Part shown: one piece after another, positions 9,924-18,420 of the stretch | Layout: the number at the start of each line of letters is the position of its first letter | Numbering within the stretch: the stretch's first letter is position 1 | Source: Rhizobium viscosum | GTDB taxonomy: Bacteria; Pseudomonadota; Alphaproteobacteria; Rhizobiales; Rhizobiaceae | DNA: 64,000 nt | Direction: 5' to 3' | NCBI RefSeq assembly: GCF_014873945.1 | Contig: NZ_JADBEC010000002.1 | Span: forward strand, 186,001 to 250,000 | Position numbers and translations under genes: made by a program | Notes under the pieces: generated by a model | Database searches by the model: none | What the model was told of the DNA's origin: nothing | Seen by the model: only the letters and a program-made list of their open reading frames with translations

Positions 9924-10112
9924 ATGACCAAACTCGACAAGCAACATCGCGAACATTTGGAAGCACCTCCAGACGCCCCGGGAAACAAGGTCGGACACGG
10001 TCCGCTTATCAGGGGGTCGAGCGAGCAGGATGCCATAAGGCCAGGCGTCAACGATCCCCGCCTGATGCCGATTGGCAAGCCAGGTATTCGCGTTCGTGAA
10101 GGGAAGCGATGA
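9924..10112 (+). CDS. Small hydrophilic protein, 62 aa, unknown
   Basis: The start at 9924 has GAGG six bases upstream; a start at 9912 is possible. The product is charged and rich in Pro and Gly (KLDKQHREHLE at the N-terminus, then PPDAPGNKVGHGP), with no signal peptide, membrane segment or Cys, and is probably largely disordered. It is followed by a stem-loop and then a second small gene on the same strand. I do not recognise the family; codon use resembles the neighbours. Confidence 0.55.
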   Translation: MTKLDKQHREHLEAPPDAPGNKVGHGPLIRGSSEQDAIRPGVNDPRLMPIGKPGIRVREGKR

Positions 10113-10116
10113 CTTC

Positions 10117-10141
10117 CCCGCAACTCAACGCAGGTTGCGGG
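10117..10141 (+). other. Stem-loop between two small genes
   Basis: CCCGCAAC (10117-10124) and GTTGCGGG (10134-10141) form an 8-bp stem with a 9-base loop, between the stop at 10112 and the ribosome site of the next gene. There is no T-tract. It may stabilise or attenuate the transcript. Confidence 0.4.
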
Positions 10142-10158
10142 AACAGGGAGCGACCCCG

Positions 10159-10512
10159 ATGTGGACTTTGCGGCAAATACCCCTGACCAGGCGCCGGATG
10201 CATCGCCTTTCCGGTAAGCCTCTCCTGTTTGGGCTTGTCTTCGGGTTGCTCGTCGCCGCCCCCCATACTGCCATGAGCCAGGTCGGCAGCAGGGAACGGC
10301 AACCGGGATGTCAGGCGGATAGCCAGGCGCCAGTCGACACGGATCGGCAGACCGAGAATGAGGGATCGGAAAGCAAAATATCTCGCTGCAAAGGCGTTCT
10401 GACGCCTCCGCCGACGGGCGATCGCGGGTTGGTTGAACCGGCCCCTCCTACCGGGGACATGCCGGTCATTCGACCGGGCGACATTCCCCAGCAGGTACCT
10501 GCCCCCAAATAA
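10159..10512 (+). CDS. Exported proline-rich small protein, 117 aa
   Basis: The ATG at 10159 follows GGGAGCGACCCCG and gives a clear signal peptide: basic RRRMHRLSGK, hydrophobic PLLFGLVFGLLVAAP, cleavage near AMSQ. The mature part is short and hydrophilic with two Cys and a Pro-rich tail (TPPPTGDRG, APPTGDMP, RPGDIPQQ). This layout recurs in uncharacterised periplasmic proteins of rhizobia. No enzyme motif is present. A longer frame from 10072 would overlap the preceding gene and bury the signal peptide, so it was not used. Confidence 0.65.
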   Translation: MWTLRQIPLTRRRMHRLSGKPLLFGLVFGLLVAAPHTAMSQVGSRERQPGCQADSQAPVDTDRQTENEGSESKISRCKGVLTPPPTGDRGLVEPAPPTGDMPVIRPGDIPQQVPAPK

Positions 10513-10557
10513 CAATAGGCGACAGAGCTCCAATCGTCATCGTCAGATGCCCGATAT

Positions 10558-11187
10558 CTACGGGAACATGTCGTAACGGCCCCGCCGGAAGGACGGTCGT
10601 TCTTTGATGCGCTCGAAATAGGCTGCAACCGCCGATAACCCGGGTCGTTCGATGGGGGTGTGAAGCCATCGATTGACCGAAAGGCCGATCACGATGTCGG
10701 CCAGCGTGAATTCGTCTCCGGCCACGAAAGATCCTGTCGTCGAGAGGGTCTTCTCCAGGATTTCCATCTTGCCGTTCCAGTCCCTGGCGCTGATGGTGAT
10801 GACGGAGGGGTCGGAATAGGCGAGGTCCTTGCGCACAAGGCCTTGGAATGCACCGCGCCAGGCACTGTTGAGTTCCGTCGCTTGCCAATCCATCCACCGT
10901 TCGACGAGCGCCCGTCTCCATGGGGAGGACGGCAGGAGATCGTCGCGGCCATATCTGGACGCGAGATAACGGCAGATCGTATTCGACTCCCATAAGATGC
11001 CGTCATCGCTATCGATGACCGGCACAAGACCATTCGGATTAAGCGCAAGGAATTCCGGTGCGCGGGTCGAGGCAAATCCCGTCCCCCAATCCTCCTGCAC
11101 GTAGTCGATGCCGATCTCTTCGCAGGTCCAGAGCACCTTGCGAACATTGATGGACGATTGCCTGCCAAGAACTCGAAGGACGCCCAT
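10558..11187 (-). CDS. Glutathione S-transferase, 209 aa
   Basis: Full-length cytosolic GST. The N-terminal thioredoxin-like domain has GRQSSINVRKVLW, with Ser in the active-site region, and NPNGLVPVIDSDDGILWESNTICRYL, containing the cis-Pro and the E-S glutathione-binding pair. An alpha-helical C-terminal domain ends with a FTLADIVIG N-capping-box motif. It probably conjugates or reduces small electrophiles with glutathione; the substrate cannot be predicted. It is a stand-alone minus-strand gene, downstream of the DUF2000 gene by about 106 bases. Confidence 0.9.
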   Translation of the reverse strand: MGVLRVLGRQSSINVRKVLWTCEEIGIDYVQEDWGTGFASTRAPEFLALNPNGLVPVIDSDDGILWESNTICRYLASRYGRDDLLPSSPWRRALVERWMDWQATELNSAWRGAFQGLVRKDLAYSDPSVITISARDWNGKMEILEKTLSTTGSFVAGDEFTLADIVIGLSVNRWLHTPIERPGLSAVAAYFERIKERPSFRRGRYDMFP

Positions 11188-11293
11188 GATCCACTCCTAA
11201 CCAGTCGGCCTTGGTTATCGAATGAGATCTTGCTTTGCACCACCAAACATGTCGCGGCGACAACAAAGCCGGCACTTATGCTTGCCCGGCAAT

Positions 11294-11710
11294 TTACCGC
11301 AGCAATTTCAGGGATCCGGTGAGCGACCTTACCCATTTAGCCGGTCCGGCAAGGCCCAGTCCATCGATCTCCTCATCGCTCAAGTCCCTGTCCGGGAACT
11401 GGCGCTGGTAGTCAGTATAGTCGTGCAGTGATCGCGCAAAACCAGGAAACGGTACGATGGCGTGTTCCTCCGGCTGGTTCAGCGCCTTCAGCAGGATCTG
11501 TCGGATCGTCAGTCCGTCGGCCTGGAGGATTGGCACCGGTCGATTGGAGACGATATCGGTGGCCCTGCCGGCACGGTCGCTGAGCCTCTCGGCGCCAAGG
11601 AGCGGCATCTTGGCGCCTACGCCGATCCCGATGGCGCTGACTGTGTTTGCAATGAGAGCGGGCGGGAGTTTGGGGTCGACGACAATGGCAATGCGGATAT
11701 CGGATAGCAT
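11294..11710 (-). CDS. DUF2000 family protein, 138 aa
   Basis: The protein matches the small DUF2000 family (IAIVVDPKLPPALIANTVSAIGIGVGAKMP at the N-terminus, then a PVPIL.. strand). The fold is related to peptidyl-tRNA hydrolase 2, but no catalytic function is established. It is divergent from an Lrp/AsnC regulator with a 123-base gap, an arrangement that usually means the regulator controls it, so it may be an amino-acid-responsive gene; this is inference. Confidence 0.82.
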   Translation of the reverse strand: MLSDIRIAIVVDPKLPPALIANTVSAIGIGVGAKMPLLGAERLSDRAGRATDIVSNRPVPILQADGLTIRQILLKALNQPEEHAIVPFPGFARSLHDYTDYQRQFPDRDLSDEEIDGLGLAGPAKWVRSLTGSLKLLR

Positions 11711-11833
11711 CTGAAAGACCTGAGATTATGATGGCGACAGCCTAAGCGATCGCAGCAGAACAATCCTGTCTGATATTGCCGTCCTCCGCCGAAATTTGGT
11801 AAGATCGACCCGCTTTCTGTAATTTTTGGGTAG
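11711..11833. promoter_or_regulatory. Divergent promoter region, DUF2000 / Lrp-AsnC
   Basis: A 123-base AT-richer gap between two divergent starts. Lrp/AsnC proteins normally bind such regions and control themselves and the partner gene. No exact operator was assigned. Confidence 0.45.
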
Positions 11834-12310
11834 ATGCTTTCTATGGCGACATTTGAGCCGGTTGAACTGAAAATCCTTTCGAGCCTGCAGACCGAGGGGC
11901 GGCTGACAAATCAGGAATTGTCTGAGCGTGTCGGGATGTCGACGTCCCCCTGCTGGCGAAAAGTGCGTCAGCTTGAAGAGACAGGTGTGATCCGAGGTTA
12001 CAGGGCCGACCTCAACCGGCGCAAACTCGGGCTCGGCGTCCTTGCCTTCATCCGGGTGAAGATTGATAGTCACAACGAGGCAGAGGCGGATTCCTTTGCC
12101 GCCGAGGTTGCACGGCTACAGGAAGTCGTTGCCTGCTACAGCATTGCCGGAGACTCGGATTTTCTGTTGCAGGTCGTCTCGGCTGATCTCGATTCCTATG
12201 CCGATTTCGCCATGTCGGTCGTGCGGCGTCTGCCGCGCATCAAGGAAATGCAGACTACGTTTGTTCTCAAGGAAATCAAGCCGTTCGAAGGGTTTCCGGT
12301 AGGTCTCTAA
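11834..12310 (+). CDS. Lrp/AsnC family transcriptional regulator, 158 aa
   Basis: An N-terminal winged HTH (residues about 8-60, LKILSSLQTEGRLTNQELSERVGMSTSPCWRKVRQLEETGVI, quoted only as landmarks LTNQELSERVG and SPCWRKV) is followed by an alpha/beta ligand-binding RAM domain with the VVACYSIAGDSDFLLQV strand-turn. Length is typical. Start options are 11834 and the ATG at 11843. The effector is probably an amino acid. It faces DUF2000 divergently. Confidence 0.9.
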   Translation: MLSMATFEPVELKILSSLQTEGRLTNQELSERVGMSTSPCWRKVRQLEETGVIRGYRADLNRRKLGLGVLAFIRVKIDSHNEAEADSFAAEVARLQEVVACYSIAGDSDFLLQVVSADLDSYADFAMSVVRRLPRIKEMQTTFVLKEIKPFEGFPVGL

Positions 12311-12579
12311 GAGGCCGATCTGAACCGATAACCGGTAGAATAGCCGTCCAGCAAAAGCTGGACGGCTGATCGTGCTGAAAAGTAGGCCGTCATGGCTTCA
12401 ATATAGGCTGGATCAAAATAATCACGCTTTAACGAATTCAGTCTGGCGGACGGCGCTTGCGCCAAGCTTTTCGCGACGCACAATAAGTATGACAATTCCG
12501 TTTTCTCGGCAAAGCTGCGGTTAGCGAGCAATCTGCCGGCATGCGCGGTAACGCGATCAAGTTCAGAAGCTGGAGCCAA
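12307..12579 (-). CDS. Hypothetical protein, 90 aa (doubtful start)
   Basis: The frame is convergent with, and slightly overlaps, the Lrp gene. The only plausible start in it is a TTG at 12579 without a good ribosome site; the frame stays open upstream to a stop near 12618, so the gene may be 5'-truncated. The product is helical with no recognised domain. GC content is lower than in neighbouring genes, suggesting foreign origin or decay. Confidence 0.35.
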   Translation of the reverse strand: MAPASELDRVTAHAGRLLANRSFAEKTELSYLLCVAKSLAQAPSARLNSLKRDYFDPAYIEAMTAYFSARSAVQLLLDGYSTGYRFRSAS

Positions 12580-12663
12580 AATTTTAGTTTCAACCCGATT
12601 GACCGGATCGGAAGTCTTGCATTAGCTTTATTAAATCAATTTGATTGAATCTAAAAATATCAA

Positions 12664-12773
12664 GCAAGGGAACCATGGGCGATCATCGGATATGTCGGCC
12701 CGTCCAACTTCTACGAGAAAGCCGTCGGCGCAACCGCGATCCCGGCATCTATGCCGGCATGCTCAAGAGCTGA
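12664..12773 (+). pseudogene. Remnant of the 3' end of a coding gene
   Basis: Two overlapping frames look like one broken C-terminus: EPWAIIGYVGPSNFYEKA in the frame of base 12682, continued one frame over as RRRNRDPGIYAGMLKS with a stop at 12771-12773. A single-base loss near 12721-12725 would explain the switch. The fragment lies just upstream of the hexosaminidase gene and may be the tail of a former operon partner. The family was not recognised. Confidence 0.35.
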
Positions 12774-12803
12774 TCCCGACCATACGAACGGAAAGAAGCA
12801 ATC

Positions 12804-14825
12804 ATGCCCAAACCGCGACATCAGGCCCTGCGGCTCGAAACTCTCTGGAACCCGCCAACCGACGGCAAGGATTTCTCTTATGTCCTGCAGCTCAAGAATC
12901 TGGCCGCCGAGCCGCTCTCGGGCTTCTCGCTCTGCGTCAGTGGCCCGGGGCGGGTCGATCCCGCTGGACGTGTTGAGGGTGCAACAGTTTCGAGGAGGCT
13001 GTCGAACTTCACCGAATTCCAGCCGCCGGAAGGTTTCGTTCTCGGCAAGGGCGAAACCTGGACGATATCAGTCCATGCGTTGAGCTGGCAGTTCCGCCAT
13101 TGGACGGATGGTGCAACCAGCGCCTACGTCGCTTTTGCCGACGGTAGCACTGTTTCGCTCGGGATCGAACCTACGCGGTCATCTGCAAGCAATGTGCCCC
13201 TGAAGCGCGGGGCGGAGAGTTTTCCCGTGCCGGCCGTGGTGCCGGTGCAGGTTTCGATCATTCCTTGGCCCAACCATGTCGCTGTCGCCTCACGGCGACC
13301 CCTGCCGGCGGGCTTTACACTGCAGGCCGAAGATGTGGGAGCGAAGGCGGCAGCCGATAGCTTCAAGACACTGGTCGACCATCTCTTCGCCGTTGAGGGT
13401 ATCATCCGCTCGGCTGCGGAAGGGGCTGTAACTGTCAGCTTGACGAAGTCTGCTGGCCTAGGCCCCGAGGCATACCGGCTGACCTTCGAAGAGGAGGCGA
13501 TCACCCTCGAAGCAAGCGGCCAAACCGGCTTTCTCTACGGCCTCGTGACCCTCGGCCAGATCTGGCGGGGTGCGCGTCTGCATCCGCAGGCCTTCCAGTT
13601 CCCGGCTTCAGGCGAAATTGTTGATGAACCATCGATGGCCTGGCGCGGTCTGCATCTGGATGTTGCTCGTCAGTTTTACGGCGAGGCGGAAATCAAGAAA
13701 CTGATGGCGGTACTCGCCTGGAACAAACTCAACCGCTTCCACTGGCACCTCTCCGATGACGAAGCCTGGCGCGTGGAGATCGACGCGTACCCGGCATTGA
13801 CCGAGGTCGGTGCTTGGCGCGGCCACGGTCTTACCCTGCCGCCGCTGCTTGGCTCCAGCCCGGCCCGTACAGGCGGCTACTACACCAAAGCCGCCATTCG
13901 CGAGATCGTCGCCTACGCAAAGGAGTTCGGCATCGAAATCGTACCGGAGATCGATATACCAGGCCACTGCTACGCCATGTTGCAGGCGATACCGGAACTG
14001 CGCGATCCGCAGGAGGCCGGTAGCTACTATTCCGTTCAGGGCTTCCCCGATAACTGCATCAACCCCGCCCGTGAAAAGACCTATGAGGTGATCGAAACGA
14101 TCTTCTCGGAACTCATTGAGCTTTTCCCCTTCAAGACCATCCACATCGGCGCCGATGAAGTGCCGCTCGGCGCATGGTCCGGTTCGCCCGAGGCTCTTTT
14201 AAAGCTGCGTTCGCTTGCCAGCGACGAGATCGCCGATGCGCATGCCAAGCGCCTGAACGTCATTACCAATACACATGGTGCCGACGACATCCATGGTTCG
14301 GGTGCGGCCTTCCTGCAGGCGGAATTCCTGAAGCGCATTCAGAACTTCCTCGCCTCCAAGGGCTGCATCACCGGCGGCTGGGAAGAAGCGGCGCATGGCG
14401 ACGTCATCGACAAGTCGAAAAGCTATCTCTGCAGCTGGCGCAATGTCGAAGTCGCGGCCGAACTTGCCGATCGTGGCTACGAGATCGTCGTCTGCCCGGG
14501 ACAGGTCTACTATCTCGACATGGCGCTGCGGCCAGACTGGGATGAGCCCGGTGCCAGCTGGGCCGGCACCTCGGATGCCGAGAAGCTCTACACGTTCGAT
14601 CCGGTTGGCGGCTGGACGGAAACGCAGAAGCAGAGGCTTCGCGGCATTCAGGCCTGCATTTGGTCCGAACCGATGACCGATCGCGCCGTCTTCGATCGGC
14701 TGGTCTTTCCGCGCTTGTCCGCGCTTGCCGAAACGGGCTGGACGAAACCGTCGTCCAAGTCGTGGGAGCGTTTCAGGGCGCTTGCAGGGCTGATGCCGCT
14801 GCTCTACGGGCTGCAGCAATCGTAA
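12804..14825 (+). CDS. Beta-N-acetylhexosaminidase (GH20), 673 aa
   Basis: The N-terminal about 150 residues form a beta-rich carbohydrate-binding-like domain, then a GH20b alpha/beta domain, then the GH20 TIM barrel from about residue 270. Visible landmarks are MAWRGLHLDVAR, FHWHLSDDEAWR, EIVPEIDIPGH and the catalytic pair in HIGADEVP (Asp-Glu; Glu is the acid/base, Asp orients the substrate N-acetyl group). It cleaves terminal GlcNAc or GalNAc from chitooligosaccharides or glycans. No signal peptide is seen, so it is probably cytoplasmic and acts on imported oligosaccharides. No transporter remains next to it, though a gene remnant sits just upstream. Confidence 0.93.
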   Translation: MPKPRHQALRLETLWNPPTDGKDFSYVLQLKNLAAEPLSGFSLCVSGPGRVDPAGRVEGATVSRRLSNFTEFQPPEGFVLGKGETWTISVHALSWQFRHWTDGATSAYVAFADGSTVSLGIEPTRSSASNVPLKRGAESFPVPAVVPVQVSIIPWPNHVAVASRRPLPAGFTLQAEDVGAKAAADSFKTLVDHLFAVEGIIRSAAEGAVTVSLTKSAGLGPEAYRLTFEEEAITLEASGQTGFLYGLVTLGQIWRGARLHPQAFQFPASGEIVDEPSMAWRGLHLDVARQFYGEAEIKKLMAVLAWNKLNRFHWHLSDDEAWRVEIDAYPALTEVGAWRGHGLTLPPLLGSSPARTGGYYTKAAIREIVAYAKEFGIEIVPEIDIPGHCYAMLQAIPELRDPQEAGSYYSVQGFPDNCINPAREKTYEVIETIFSELIELFPFKTIHIGADEVPLGAWSGSPEALLKLRSLASDEIADAHAKRLNVITNTHGADDIHGSGAAFLQAEFLKRIQNFLASKGCITGGWEEAAHGDVIDKSKSYLCSWRNVEVAAELADRGYEIVVCPGQVYYLDMALRPDWDEPGASWAGTSDAEKLYTFDPVGGWTETQKQRLRGIQACIWSEPMTDRAVFDRLVFPRLSALAETGWTKPSSKSWERFRALAGLMPLLYGLQQS

Positions 14826-14850
14826 GCTCAGGTTAGGATTGAGGATCATT

Positions 14851-14878
14851 TTGCCATCACCGGAGCCGGTGATGGCAA
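14851..14878. terminator. Strong hairpin between convergent genes
   Basis: TTGCCATCACCGG and its exact complement are separated by two bases, between the hexosaminidase stop and the HxlR gene's stop. It has no T-tract but is well placed as a shared 3' stem for both transcripts. Confidence 0.55.
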
Positions 14879-14950
14879 GGGATACAGACATTGCTCTCAA
14901 GCTGGGGGCTTGAGCGTCGCAGACACACCAAAGCAAGCCTGCGCCAGCGG

Positions 14951-15412
14951 TCAGCCCTGCTGATCCGGCGGCGAGGCGGCGCATCCGGGTTCGGCGATAC
15001 GAATGGGGCGGGTTCCAATAGGGGCGCCGGTCGCGCGATCGATGGTGATGGGATCGATTTCGGTTCCGGTCTCGGCGTCGAAGAAACGCGTGACTTCGCC
15101 GCCGCCGCGGTGCTTGCGGCCCCAGGCGCCGATCGCAAACAGAACCGGCAGGAAGTCTCGGCCGGCTTCCGTCAGCACATATTCGTCGCGCGGCGGACGC
15201 TCGGAATAGCGGCGTTTTTCCAGCAACCCTTCCTCGGTAAGCGATGACAGCCGACCCGTCAGCATCGTCGGGGCGATGCCGAGGCTTTTTCGAAAATCAT
15301 CAAAGCGGGTCAGTCCCGCATGGGCATCGCGCATGATCAGCATAGTCCACGCATCGCCCACGAGCGCCAGGCCTCGGGCGATGAGACAAGGCTGGTTCGA
15401 AAGATTTTTCAT
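14951..15412 (-). CDS. HxlR/MarR-type winged-helix regulator, 153 aa
   Basis: Landmarks of the HxlR family are an N-terminal Cys (NQPC), LVGDAWTMLIMRDAHAG, RFDDFRKSLGIAPTMLTGRLSSL and the wing RPPRDEYVLTEAGRDF. A C-terminal extension rich in Pro follows the core domain. These dimeric regulators often sense electrophiles or oxidants through the N-terminal Cys. It is divergent from an SDR gene with an 83-base gap that contains a clear palindrome, so it probably controls itself and that SDR. Confidence 0.9.
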   Translation of the reverse strand: MKNLSNQPCLIARGLALVGDAWTMLIMRDAHAGLTRFDDFRKSLGIAPTMLTGRLSSLTEEGLLEKRRYSERPPRDEYVLTEAGRDFLPVLFAIGAWGRKHRGGGEVTRFFDAETGTEIDPITIDRATGAPIGTRPIRIAEPGCAASPPDQQG

Positions 15413-15435
15413 GTCGATATCTTTTTAGTAGTGAC

Positions 15436-15456
15436 TTGCTATCAATTTGATAGTAA
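15436..15456. promoter_or_regulatory. Palindromic operator candidate, HxlR/SDR
   Basis: CTATCAA-T-TTGATAG (15439-15453) is perfect, and the dyad continues with TT/AA outside one mismatched pair. It lies about 25-45 bases from both divergent starts, the expected place for the HxlR-type regulator to bind. Confidence 0.6.
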
Positions 15457-15495
15457 CAGAATGCGCATAGATGTTCCACGTCAAAACGAAGGCAG

Positions 15496-16317
15496 ATGTC
15501 AATGAGCAAAAGAGAACGCGGTATCGCCCTGGTCACCGGGGCTTCCTCCGGCATCGGGCTGGTAACGGCGCAAGCCTTGCTGCGCGACGGTTACCGCGTC
15601 TTCGGCACCAGCCGAAAGGCGATGGCCGACACTGCCGACGGCATCACCATGCTGATCTGCGATGTCATCGACGATCAATCCGTTCAGGGCGTCGTTGACG
15701 AAGTTCTGAGCCGGGCAGGGCGGATCGATCTTCTCGTCAACAATGCCGGGATCGGCCTGCTTGGCGGCGCCGAGGAGTCGACGACGGCGCAGGCGAAAGC
15801 CGTATTCGACGTCAACGTCTTCGGCACCATCAGAATGACGAATGCTGTGCTCCCGATGATGCGGCGGCAGGGCAAGGGGCGGATCATCAATCTCAGCTCG
15901 ATCCTCGGGCTGATCCCGGCCCCCTTCAACGCGCTCTACGCAGCGACCAAGCACGCGATCGAAGGCTATTCGGAATCTCTCGATCACGAAGTGCGGACGC
16001 AAGGCATCCGCGTCGTGCTCGTCGAACCTGGTGTCACCCGCACATCCTTCGAAGAGAACATTACGCGCCCGGACCAGCCGCTTGCCGTCTACGATGCGGT
16101 GCGCGCCGGTGCGGAGAAGCTGATGCGCGAGGTCGTTTCGAAGGGCGATGCGCCCGAGGTGGTCGCCGCAACCGTCGTCAAGGCAGCCAATGTGACATCA
16201 CCCAAGAGACGCTATACGGCCGGGAAAGCAGCAGGACAGGTGCGTTTCATCCGTCGCTTCCTGCCCGAGTCCTTCGTCGACAAGAGCCTCCGGAAATTCA
16301 ATAGGCTTCCCGTTTGA
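15496..16317 (+). CDS. Short-chain dehydrogenase/reductase, 273 aa
   Basis: Classical SDR features are seen in order: the cofactor motif TGASSGIG, the NNAG motif, a catalytic Ser in NLSSILG and the YAATK catalytic Tyr/Lys pair. Length is normal. It probably uses NADP(H), and the substrate is unknown. The C-terminus (SPKRRYTAGKAAGQVRFIRRFLP) is typical of the oxidoreductases found beside HxlR or TetR regulators. It is divergent from the HxlR gene and may be its target. Start codons at 15496 and 15502 are both possible. Confidence 0.9.
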   Translation: MSMSKRERGIALVTGASSGIGLVTAQALLRDGYRVFGTSRKAMADTADGITMLICDVIDDQSVQGVVDEVLSRAGRIDLLVNNAGIGLLGGAEESTTAQAKAVFDVNVFGTIRMTNAVLPMMRRQGKGRIINLSSILGLIPAPFNALYAATKHAIEGYSESLDHEVRTQGIRVVLVEPGVTRTSFEENITRPDQPLAVYDAVRAGAEKLMREVVSKGDAPEVVAATVVKAANVTSPKRRYTAGKAAGQVRFIRRFLPESFVDKSLRKFNRLPV

Positions 16318-16467
16318 GCTTGCCTCACCGCATTTCCGGCGCAGGACAGAAACGAAAGTTCGTCCCCCGAAAGCATTCCGGATCAATCGCTGGAAGAAGG
16401 GCGGCGCCCTCAAGGCTGCCGTCCCGTTCCGCCCGGAGCGAACAGACGTTTCTCGAGTGAAGGGGCT

Positions 16468-17334
16468 TCACTGTCGCTGCCGATAGGCAGAGGGGGTGAC
16501 GCCTGTGCCCAACTTAAATGCCCGTGTCATGTGGCTCTGGCTGCTGAAGCCGCAGACCGAAGCGATCTGCGCTATCGGCTCCATGCCGCGCAGCATCGAT
16601 TTGGCGCGCTCGACACGCCGGTGGGCGACCCAGCCATGCGGGGACACACCGTAGCTTGCCCGGAACATCCGTTGGAAATGAAACGCGCTGAGTTGCCCGA
16701 TCGCCGCCAGATCCTGCAAGCGGATTGTCTCACCGAGATGGGCCTCGATATACTCCAGACTCCGCCGCCGCACATGAGGAGCGAGCCCGCCGCTAATTGC
16801 GCGGGGACGCATCCCTCCATAATGCGGATCAACGAAGAAATCGTTGATCGCCTGCGTCATCGCTTCTTCAGCCAGCAGATGACCGCCCGCCAACATTGCT
16901 TCCGTCATCTGCCGAAGCGTATGCGCCAGGGTGGGTGCATCTGCGAAGGTCACTTCGGGAAGAGCCATAAGCCGCGCATCGCGGTCAAACGTCTCAGCAT
17001 ACATCCGGCGCATCTGATCGTCGGGAACATAAAGATGGACGAATTCGAAGAAGTCAGTGATTTCCCATTCGGACGAGTGCCCCTGTGGCATGATGCACAG
17101 CACTCCCGGACGGCCGCGCGCGCCGAATCTGCCATCCAGACGACGCGTTCCGGCGCCGCCATTGAGATAAAGACTGAACGTATGACCGTTCGGCCGCTCA
17201 TAGCTCATTCTGTCGTGTGCATTGCTCCAGATGGCAGCGGATCTCCCGAAACCCAAATCAATGGACTTCGACATTCGCGCATTGGGAGATGCGGACAAAA
17301 ACCTGAAAACCGAGAGGCGGCTATCTTTCACCAA
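16468..17334 (-). CDS. AraC family transcriptional regulator, 288 aa
   Basis: The C-terminal about 100 residues hold two HTH motifs (IRLQDLAAIGQLSAFHFQRMFR and PIAQIASVCGFSSQSHMTRAF as landmarks) with the AraC signature ending GVTPSAYRQ. The N-terminal part is a putative effector domain without a recognised cupin motif. It is divergent from an EamA transporter at 17485 and may regulate it. Confidence 0.92.
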   Translation of the reverse strand: MVKDSRLSVFRFLSASPNARMSKSIDLGFGRSAAIWSNAHDRMSYERPNGHTFSLYLNGGAGTRRLDGRFGARGRPGVLCIMPQGHSSEWEITDFFEFVHLYVPDDQMRRMYAETFDRDARLMALPEVTFADAPTLAHTLRQMTEAMLAGGHLLAEEAMTQAINDFFVDPHYGGMRPRAISGGLAPHVRRRSLEYIEAHLGETIRLQDLAAIGQLSAFHFQRMFRASYGVSPHGWVAHRRVERAKSMLRGMEPIAQIASVCGFSSQSHMTRAFKLGTGVTPSAYRQRQ

Positions 17335-17484
17335 TTCTTTCCCACCTAGTCACGCTTTGCGAACAATAAAGGTGGACGACCCGCATGGCGAGCAGGAAGT
17401 CCGGGCAAAGTCGATTTCATAGCAAGAATATGCAAGAGATTTGCTCACGGTTCGCCTACTCGTCGAGAAAACGAGGATCATTCC

Positions 17485-18399
17485 ATGGCAAATGCTGCTC
17501 TCTTCATCGCGACCGTCCTGATATGGGGGACGACTTGGATCGCCATTGCGATGCAGGTCGGTCCCGTGCCGGTCTTGGTCTCGGTCTTTTACAGATTTGC
17601 GGTCGCAGCAGTGATCCTCGTCGCCATCCTGGCTGTCATGCGGCGGCTCAAGCTCCCCGCCTTGCGCGATCAACCTTTCATCCTTGCGCAAGCGCTCTGC
17701 CTGTTCAGCCTCAATTTCATCTGTTTCTACAACGCCGCCGCCTCTATCCCGTCCGGACTCATCTCCGTGATCTTCTCGCTCGCGACGATCTACAATGCCG
17801 TCAATGCGCGCCTCTTTTTCGGTGACCGCATCACAGGCCGTACGCTGCTTGCCGCAGCGCTCGGAGCAACCGGCCTCCTTCTGCTTTTCGGAGAGGACGT
17901 TGTCGTCGACTTCGATATGGACACGCTGAAAGGGATCGGGCTTGCAGCGCTTGGCACGCTGTTCTTCTCGCTGGGCAATATGGCATCGCGTCGAAACAGT
18001 GCGGTCGGAATCTCGCCGCTGACCGCCAATGCCTGGGGCATGACCTATGGCACGATCGTCCTGCTCTTGCTGATTGCCGTGACGCAAACGCCGATCGTGG
18101 CGCCGCCCAACATCAGCTATTTTGTCGCCCTGCTCTATCTCGCGGCAATCGGATCGGTAATCGGCTTCACCACCTATCTCATGCTGGTGTCCCGCATCGG
18201 CTCCTCACGCGCTGCCTATGCCACCGTCCTGTTCCCAATCGTCGCCCTGTCGTTGTCGACGGTCTTCGAGGGCTACCACTGGAGCGGTCCAGGTCTGATC
18301 GGCCTAGCGTTGACGCTTCTCGGGAACGTGGTCATCTTTGCACGACCTCTGGCCCGTCGCTCGCCGCAGGCAGATGCAAGGCTGCCGGCAGGCGGATGA
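17485..18399 (+). CDS. EamA/DMT-family transporter, 304 aa
   Basis: Ten hydrophobic segments in two EamA repeats; the first starts at the N-terminus (FIATVLIWGTTWIAI), typical of RhaT/YdcZ-like permeases. It is an inner-membrane exporter or importer of small metabolites such as amino acids or drugs; the substrate is unknown. A 150-base gap separates it from the divergent AraC gene. No signal peptide is needed. Confidence 0.9.
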   Translation: MANAALFIATVLIWGTTWIAIAMQVGPVPVLVSVFYRFAVAAVILVAILAVMRRLKLPALRDQPFILAQALCLFSLNFICFYNAAASIPSGLISVIFSLATIYNAVNARLFFGDRITGRTLLAAALGATGLLLLFGEDVVVDFDMDTLKGIGLAALGTLFFSLGNMASRRNSAVGISPLTANAWGMTYGTIVLLLLIAVTQTPIVAPPNISYFVALLYLAAIGSVIGFTTYLMLVSRIGSSRAAYATVLFPIVALSLSTVFEGYHWSGPGLIGLALTLLGNVVIFARPLARRSPQADARLPAGG

Positions 18400-18420
18400 G
18401 GGCCGGTGTCGGCAATCTTC

